Source of the DNA: Candidatus Hydrogenedens sp.
GTDB lineage: Bacteria; Hydrogenedentota; Hydrogenedentia; Hydrogenedentales; Hydrogenedentaceae
Reading direction: 5' to 3'
Assembly (NCBI GenBank): GCA_020216745.1
Contig: JAIWNQ010000162.1
Location: 1 to 10,000 of the forward strand
Length of the DNA stretch: 10,000 nucleotides
Part shown: in pieces, positions 5,451 through 10,000 of the stretch
Layout of the letters: every line of letters starts with the position of its first letter
Position numbering within the stretch: position 1 is the stretch's first letter
The notes under the pieces: model-generated
Told to the model about the DNA's origin: nothing
The model's database searches: none
The model's input: the letters and a program-made list of their open reading frames with translations, nothing else
Program-made: the position numbers and the translations under genes

Positions 5451-7850
5451 ATGAGGGAAATTCGAAAGGCAGCAGTTTTAGGCTCTGGCGTAATGGGTGC
5501 AGCAATTGCGGCACACCTTGCCAACTGTGGAGTTCCCAGTATTATGCTGGATATTGTAACTCCCAACCTCTCTGAGGATGAGAAAAAGAATCCAAAGAAA
5601 CGTAATGCGCTGGTCGAGGGTAACAAGGCAAATCTGCTTAAAGCGAAACCGTCACCTCTTTACAGTAAAAGTTATCTGAACATGATAGAGACAGGTAACT
5701 TTGAGGATGACATGCACAAGATAGCAGATTGTGACTGGATTATCGAAGTAGTGATGGAAAACCTGGATATCAAAAAGCAGGTATATGCACAGGTGGCTCA
5801 ACATCGTAAGCCTGGAAGTATTGTTACGTCAAACACCAGCGGTATCCCAATTCGTGCTATGGCAAAAGATATGCCGAAAGAAATGAGCCAGCATTTTATG
5901 GGTACCCACTTTTTCAATCCACCTCGTTATTTAAGATTATTAGAGTTGATTCCGGGACCGGATACACTCCCTGAGGTGATTGAGACCATGGCATGGTTTG
6001 GCGAAAATGTATTAGGCAAAGGTATTGTTTATGCAAAAGATACGCCAAACTTTATTGCCAATCGTATTCTAACCTTTACAATGTCGTGGATACTCCATGA
6101 AATGACGAAGGAAGGTTTAACGGTTGAAGAGATTGATGCTCTTACAGGACCTGCAATTGGACATGCCAGTTCTGCGACCTTCCGTACCGCAGATTTAGTT
6201 GGTCTGGATACATTCGTTAAGGTTGTAAAGAATGTATACGATGGCTGTCCGGATGATGAGTGCAGGGATTACTTTAAGATGCCCGATTGGGTAGAGAAGA
6301 TGGTAGAGAAAAAACTGTGGGGGAATAAAACAGGTAGTGGGTTCTATAAGAAGACAGATAAGAAAGATGAAAAGGGTAAAGCAATTGTTCAAGCAATTGA
6401 CCCTGCCACAGTAGAATATCGTGACCCGATAAAAGCAAAGTTTGAATGCACAGGTGCAGTCCGTAGTATTGAAGATCTTGCGGAAAAATTGAAGGTAATG
6501 CATTTCAGCGAAGATAAAGGTTCTAAATTTGTATTTAAGATGTTTGCTAATGTTGCTAAATATGCAGGGAATCGTATCCCTGAAATTTCGGATGATATAG
6601 TTAACATTGATAATGCAGTAAAGTGGGGATTTGCGTGGGAAGCAGGCATCTTTGAAACCTGGGATTTGTTAGGTTTTGACGAAGTTTGCAAGCGAATGAA
6701 AGATGAAGGGTTTGAATTACCAGCCATTGCAAAAGCAGTAATAGAAGCAGGTGGCAAATCCTTCTATAAAACAGAAAATGGTGTTGAGTATTACTTTGAT
6801 GTGGCTTCGAAATCTTATAAGCCAGTACCCAAGAACCCGAAAGAGATTCGTTTGGCATCTGTCAAAGTACAGCCCAATAAAGAGATTGATAGAAACGACA
6901 GTGCCAGTTTGATTGACATTGGTGATGGAATTATTTGCTGTGAATTTCATTGCAAGATGAATGCAGTGGATGCAGATATTGTTACCATGTTGAGTAAAGG
7001 AGTAGACCTTCTGGAAGAGGGTAAATATGAGGGTATGGTTGTAGCAAACCAAGGACCGCATTTCAGTGCTGGTGCTAATCTGTTCCTGATTTTAGGGCAA
7101 ATCATGCAACAGGATTGGAACGCTATTGAAGCAATGGTACGTGGTTTGCAGGGAGCCAATATGCGGATGAAATATTGTTCTAAGCCAGTGGTTATAGCAC
7201 CGCATCATTATACCTTCGGTGGCGGACTTGAAATCTGTATGCATGGTGCAAAATGTGTGATTGCAGGGGAAACCTATGCAGGATTGGTAGAAGCTGGCGT
7301 TGGTGTTATTCCCGCAGGTGGCGGAACAAAAGAAATGACGGTTCGGGCTTTAGAATTAATACCTGAAGGAGTAAGTGCAGATCCATTCCCATTTATCCGC
7401 CGTTCCTTTGAAGATATTGCTATGGCGAAGGTCGGCACCAGTGGTGCTGAGGTTGTTGAATTAGGTTACTTAAGACCTACCGATATAATTGAACCGAATT
7501 TTGAACTTCAAGTGGGCAGGGCAAAGAATGTATGCTTGAGCTTGATACAAGCAGGCTATCGTCCTCCACGTCCACCAAGATTATGGGCATTAGGTGAAAC
7601 TCCACGTGCAGCATTTGAAGCGGCGGTATGGGGAATGAAAGAAGCTGGATTTGCATCAGAGCACGATATGCTAATCGCAACCAAGGTGGCTTATATCCTG
7701 ACTGGTGGCGATCGTGCGGAAGGAACACCAATCACCGAACAAGACCTGCTTGATTTGGAATGTGAAGCCTTCTGCAGTCTTTGCGGAACAGAAAAAACAC
7801 AACAAAGAATTCAACACATGTTAACCACAGGTAAACCATTGCGGAATTAA
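5451..7850 (+). CDS. fadN: Bifunctional 3-hydroxyacyl-CoA dehydrogenase / enoyl-CoA hydratase (FadN type)
   Basis: This enzyme hydrates trans-2-enoyl-CoA and oxidises the resulting 3-hydroxyacyl-CoA with NAD+ in beta-oxidation. Numbering below counts from ATG 5442; subtract three for the preferred start. The dehydrogenase is N-terminal: Rossmann GSGVMG (14-19), SNTSG with Ser130, the His156/Glu168 catalytic pair in GTHFFNPP and RLLELI, and Asn207 in FIANR. C-terminal dehydrogenase helices follow to about residue 470. The crotonase domain spans about 485-700, with oxyanion-hole segments FSAGANL (541-547) and FGGGLE (592-597) and catalytic Glu597 and Glu617, spaced 20 apart as in E. coli FadB. 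Dehydrogenase-first order matches FadN (YusL) of Bacillus, not FadB. Length is about 799, near FadN's. The thiolase gene begins 26 bp downstream, so they form an operon. All key residues are present, so activity is expected; chain-length preference is unknown. Confidence 0.93.
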   Translation: MREIRKAAVLGSGVMGAAIAAHLANCGVPSIMLDIVTPNLSEDEKKNPKKRNALVEGNKANLLKAKPSPLYSKSYLNMIETGNFEDDMHKIADCDWIIEVVMENLDIKKQVYAQVAQHRKPGSIVTSNTSGIPIRAMAKDMPKEMSQHFMGTHFFNPPRYLRLLELIPGPDTLPEVIETMAWFGENVLGKGIVYAKDTPNFIANRILTFTMSWILHEMTKEGLTVEEIDALTGPAIGHASSATFRTADLVGLDTFVKVVKNVYDGCPDDECRDYFKMPDWVEKMVEKKLWGNKTGSGFYKKTDKKDEKGKAIVQAIDPATVEYRDPIKAKFECTGAVRSIEDLAEKLKVMHFSEDKGSKFVFKMFANVAKYAGNRIPEISDDIVNIDNAVKWGFAWEAGIFETWDLLGFDEVCKRMKDEGFELPAIAKAVIEAGGKSFYKTENGVEYYFDVASKSYKPVPKNPKEIRLASVKVQPNKEIDRNDSASLIDIGDGIICCEFHCKMNAVDADIVTMLSKGVDLLEEGKYEGMVVANQGPHFSAGANLFLILGQIMQQDWNAIEAMVRGLQGANMRMKYCSKPVVIAPHHYTFGGGLEICMHGAKCVIAGETYAGLVEAGVGVIPAGGGTKEMTVRALELIPEGVSADPFPFIRRSFEDIAMAKVGTSGAEVVELGYLRPTDIIEPNFELQVGRAKNVCLSLIQAGYRPPRPPRLWALGETPRAAFEAAVWGMKEAGFASEHDMLIATKVAYILTGGDRAEGTPITEQDLLDLECEAFCSLCGTEKTQQRIQHMLTTGKPLRN

Positions 7851-7876
7851 CCTTAAAGTTGTAAGGAGGATTATAT

Positions 7877-9043
7877 ATGGAAAAAGCATATATTGTAGCA
7901 GCATGTAGAACTGCGGTAGGTAAGTCCAAAAAAGGAAGTGCCATCGCACATGTCCGCCCAGATGATTTATTAGCGGCAGTATTAAAAGAGGTCGTGAAAC
8001 GGTCAGGTATACCTGCCGAGCGATTTCAGGATTGTATTATCGGTTGTGCGTTCCCAGAGGCAGAAGCAGGGATGAATGTCGGTCGTATTGGCTTGTTAAT
8101 TGCTGGTTTACCAGATACTATCGCAGGTGAAACTGTAAATCGGTTTTGTTCATCAGGTCTGGATACGATGGCTATTCTTTCTTCGAAAATTGAATGTGAC
8201 ATGTTAGATGTCGGTATTGCAGGTGGTGTCGAAAGTATGAGTGTTATCCCAATGGGCGGTAACAAAACGTGTCCAAATCCACGCCTGATTCGTGAAAATC
8301 CTCGTGCCTATACATCTATGGGACAATGTGCTGATAATGTTGCTAATGATTTTGGTATTACACGCGAAGAATGTGACCAATGGGCACTTCGTAGTAACCA
8401 ATTAGCATCAAAGGCTATTAAGGAAGGAAAATTTAAGGAAGAAATTGTCCCGATAGAAGTGAAAGGTCTGGATGGAAAAACCTTCATATTCGATACTGAT
8501 GAAGGTCCACGACCGGATACAACGCTTGAAGGGTTAGCCAAATTGAAACTCGCATTTCAGGGTCCCGCAGGTAAAGGTGTAACAACAGCAGGAAATGCAA
8601 GCCAAACCAGTTGCGGTGCCGCTGCGACAGTTATTGTGAGTGAGGATATTGTAAAAGAGTTCAACTTGAAACCGTTGGCACGGTTAAGGGGATACGCAGT
8701 TGGCGCTGGGGACCCGGGATACTTAGGACCTGCTCAAATTCCTGCTATTCAAGAAGCATGTCGTCAGGCAGGAATTACATTGGAAGACATTGGTTTGGTT
8801 GAATGTAATGAAGCGTTTGCTTCACAAACGCTGTATGTAATCAAAACTCTGGGCTTAAACCCAGACATCGTAAATGTTAATGGTGGTGCCATTGCTCTTG
8901 GACATCCCTTAGGTTGCACCGGAGCAAAACTCGCATGCACACTGATATATGAAATGAGACGCCGTGGTGTAAAATGGGGTCTCGAGACCATGTGTATTGG
9001 TGGTGGTATGGGTGGTGCCGGTGTTTTCGAACTCTGTGAATAA
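7877..9043 (+). CDS. fadA: Acetyl-CoA acyltransferase (3-ketoacyl-CoA thiolase)
   Basis: This thiolase cleaves 3-ketoacyl-CoA with CoA to release acetyl-CoA, the last step of beta-oxidation. At 388 residues it has the normal thiolase length. The nucleophile Cys91 is in NRFCSSG, followed by GGVESMS (116-122), the NEAF motif with Asn311, His343 in GGAIALGHPLGCTGA, and the general acid/base Cys373 in CIGGGMGGAG. All four catalytic residues are present. A minor oddity is Cys246 in NASQTSCGAAA, where many thiolases have Asp or Asn. The start is fixed by AAGGAGG (7863-7869), seven bases before the ATG. It is the second gene of the fad operon and is followed by a strong terminator at 9071-9112. A biosynthetic acetyl-CoA acetyltransferase role is possible for the family, but the fadN-like partner favours degradation. 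No acyl-CoA dehydrogenase gene follows, unlike the Bacillus fadNAE operon. Confidence 0.93.
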   Translation: MEKAYIVAACRTAVGKSKKGSAIAHVRPDDLLAAVLKEVVKRSGIPAERFQDCIIGCAFPEAEAGMNVGRIGLLIAGLPDTIAGETVNRFCSSGLDTMAILSSKIECDMLDVGIAGGVESMSVIPMGGNKTCPNPRLIRENPRAYTSMGQCADNVANDFGITREECDQWALRSNQLASKAIKEGKFKEEIVPIEVKGLDGKTFIFDTDEGPRPDTTLEGLAKLKLAFQGPAGKGVTTAGNASQTSCGAAATVIVSEDIVKEFNLKPLARLRGYAVGAGDPGYLGPAQIPAIQEACRQAGITLEDIGLVECNEAFASQTLYVIKTLGLNPDIVNVNGGAIALGHPLGCTGAKLACTLIYEMRRRGVKWGLETMCIGGGMGGAGVFELCE

Positions 9044-9070
9044 TCAATAAAATCAATTCCTTGATTGCCT

Positions 9071-9112
9071 TCAACCTTTGCCTCGTATTACGGGGCAAAG
9101 GTTGATTTTTTT
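9071..9112 (+). terminator. Rho-independent terminator of the fad operon
   Basis: A 15-bp stem pairs 9071-9085 (tcaacctttgcctcg) with 9091-9105 (cggggcaaaggttga), with one G-U pair and a 5-base loop (tatta). Seven Ts follow at 9106-9112. It starts 28 bp after the thiolase stop. No T-run follows the hairpin on the minus strand, so it should act mainly on the fad transcript and not on the converging TPR gene. Confidence 0.95.
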
Positions 9113-9157
9113 GGACGGGTTGGACAAGTCAGACAAGGCGGACAAGTCAGATTCTCC
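9113..9157. repeat. Array of five degenerate 9-bp units
   Basis: Starting at the base after the terminator's T-run, the sequence divides into five 9-bp units: ggacgggtt, ggacaagtc, agacaaggc, ggacaagtc, agattctcc. Units two and four are identical, and the 12-mer ggacaagtcaga recurs with an 18-bp period (9122-9133 and 9140-9151). The outer units are weak. The last unit ends exactly at the stop codon of the converging TPR gene. It is not coding in any obvious frame. Confidence 0.65.
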
Positions 9158-10000
9158 CTAATAAATAATCTCCCAGATATATTTCATAATCTCTTTGTTT
9201 TGCATTTCTTGCCATTCTGTTAATTTTTCCAGAAGACCCTGCTCATCATTCAATAGAGAACAGGTGTCTATCAAGTTGAGCCAAGCAGGGGCATAATATG
9301 GAAATATTTGAACCGCTTCTTCCAACAAACGGTTTCCTTCTTCAATATCACCTTTTATTAGTAACTGTTCTGCTTTTTTTGTAATCAAGCAAGTTAACTT
9401 ATAGTAAATAAATATGCTCGATGGTGAAACAAGTATCGCCTTTTGTAATATTTCAATTGCCTGCTGGATTTTATCCTCTTTTTCAAAAATACGAGATAAA
9501 AAAGTGTAAGGCAAAGGAGATTTGGTATCCTTTTGGATTAATTTCAACAAAACTTCTTTAAACATATCCTCGTGAGTCTTGGTCTGGACTTGATTGCTGA
9601 TGTATTCAAAACTGTCAAATGACCATGGGTTTTTCTGGAGAATTTCTTCCCATTGTGCCATTTTTTGCTGGAATGTTAAATTTTTGTCTTCATTTATTAA
9701 GACACACTGGGCTAATGTCTTTTGCAAAGGAAGATAACGAGTTTGAGCGATTAATTTTTTACTAATCCTTATAGATTCTTCTATTTTATCCTGTTTTATT
9801 GCCCATTTAAGAGAAATGTTTAGATAAATATCTTGTGGATAAATGGCAAAATTTTTAATTTTATCTAAAGCGTATTCTACAGTTTCTTTATCGTCTGCAT
9901 AGTAAGCAAAAACAAATAATAAGTAATAAAGATTTATGTTGTTTGGATAGAACTTACATAGTTCCATTGTTTTTAATATACCCTCACGAAAAGAACCTAA
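9158..10000 (-). CDS. TPR-repeat protein, partial (start beyond window edge)
   Basis: This is an all-helical repeat protein of unknown partner. Clear TPR-like helix pairs include residues about 154-187 (YTFLSRIFEKEDKIQQAIEIL, with Pro182) and about 193-230 (LLIKGDIEEGNRLLEEAVQIFP), counting from the Met at 9967; weaker repeats precede them. That Met is probably internal: the frame stays open to the window edge, adding LGSFREGILKT, which continues a helix of the same type, and there is no Shine-Dalgarno before the ATG. The visible part is therefore the last 280 or so residues of a longer protein. No signal or membrane segment is visible here, but the N-terminus is missing. The gene ends with TAG next to the 9-bp array and converges on the fad operon; I see no terminator of its own. 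TPRs usually mediate protein binding, so no specific function is assigned. Confidence 0.85.
   Translation of the reverse strand, partial: LGSFREGILKTMELCKFYPNNINLYYLLFVFAYYADDKETVEYALDKIKNFAIYPQDIYLNISLKWAIKQDKIEESIRISKKLIAQTRYLPLQKTLAQCVLINEDKNLTFQQKMAQWEEILQKNPWSFDSFEYISNQVQTKTHEDMFKEVLLKLIQKDTKSPLPYTFLSRIFEKEDKIQQAIEILQKAILVSPSSIFIYYKLTCLITKKAEQLLIKGDIEEGNRLLEEAVQIFPYYAPAWLNLIDTCSLLNDEQGLLEKLTEWQEMQNKEIMKYIWEIIY

Noticed and set aside
9113..9157. CRISPR array reading of the 9-bp repeats
   Set aside because: Units are far too short, contiguous with no spacers, and no cas genes are present.
9965..9967. ATG at 9967 as the true start of the TPR gene
   Set aside because: No Shine-Dalgarno precedes it and the frame continues open with helix-like sequence to the window edge.

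Overview
This window looks like ordinary chromosome from an AT-rich (about 40% GC by eye, not counted) Gram-negative bacterium. A secreted DsbD-type reductant carrier and a likely lipoprotein point to a periplasm. Most genes have AAGGAG/GAGGAG-type ribosome binding sites, so it is not a lineage that has lost Shine-Dalgarno use. The gene content fits a poorly sampled candidate phylum (Hydrogenedentota-like is a guess only); the sequence alone does not settle the taxonomy.

Layout: (1) 136-762 (+) encodes a small likely lipoprotein of unknown function with an Asn/Gly/Arg-rich repeat tail. (2) 821-4028 (-) is a two-gene unit, a DsbD-like thiol:disulfide interchange protein followed by a cardiolipin synthase; it converges on the lipoprotein gene. 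(3) 4191-5168 (+) encodes a secreted YdjC/ChbG-family carbohydrate deacetylase, divergent from dsbD and closed by a strong intrinsic terminator. (4) 5451-9043 (+) is a beta-oxidation operon: a fused 3-hydroxyacyl-CoA dehydrogenase/enoyl-CoA hydratase of FadN domain order, then a thiolase, ended by a second strong terminator. (5) 9158-10000 (-) is a TPR-repeat protein whose start lies beyond the window edge. It converges on the fad operon across a 45-bp array of degenerate 9-bp units.

Functionally, the fad pair covers hydration, oxidation and thiolysis of enoyl-CoA; no acyl-CoA dehydrogenase or acyl-CoA ligase is in view. The dsbD-cls pair is envelope-related: electron delivery to the periplasm and anionic phospholipid synthesis.

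I do not see a new multi-gene system. The points most worth a second look are: a DsbD whose C-terminal thioredoxin domain stops nine residues after its cis-Pro-Thr, while a segment resembling the missing tail lies upstream of the membrane domain; the 9-bp array filling the space between a terminator and a converging stop codon; the 21-bp repeat in the lipoprotein tail; and an orphan, near-perfect Shine-Dalgarno in the fad leader.
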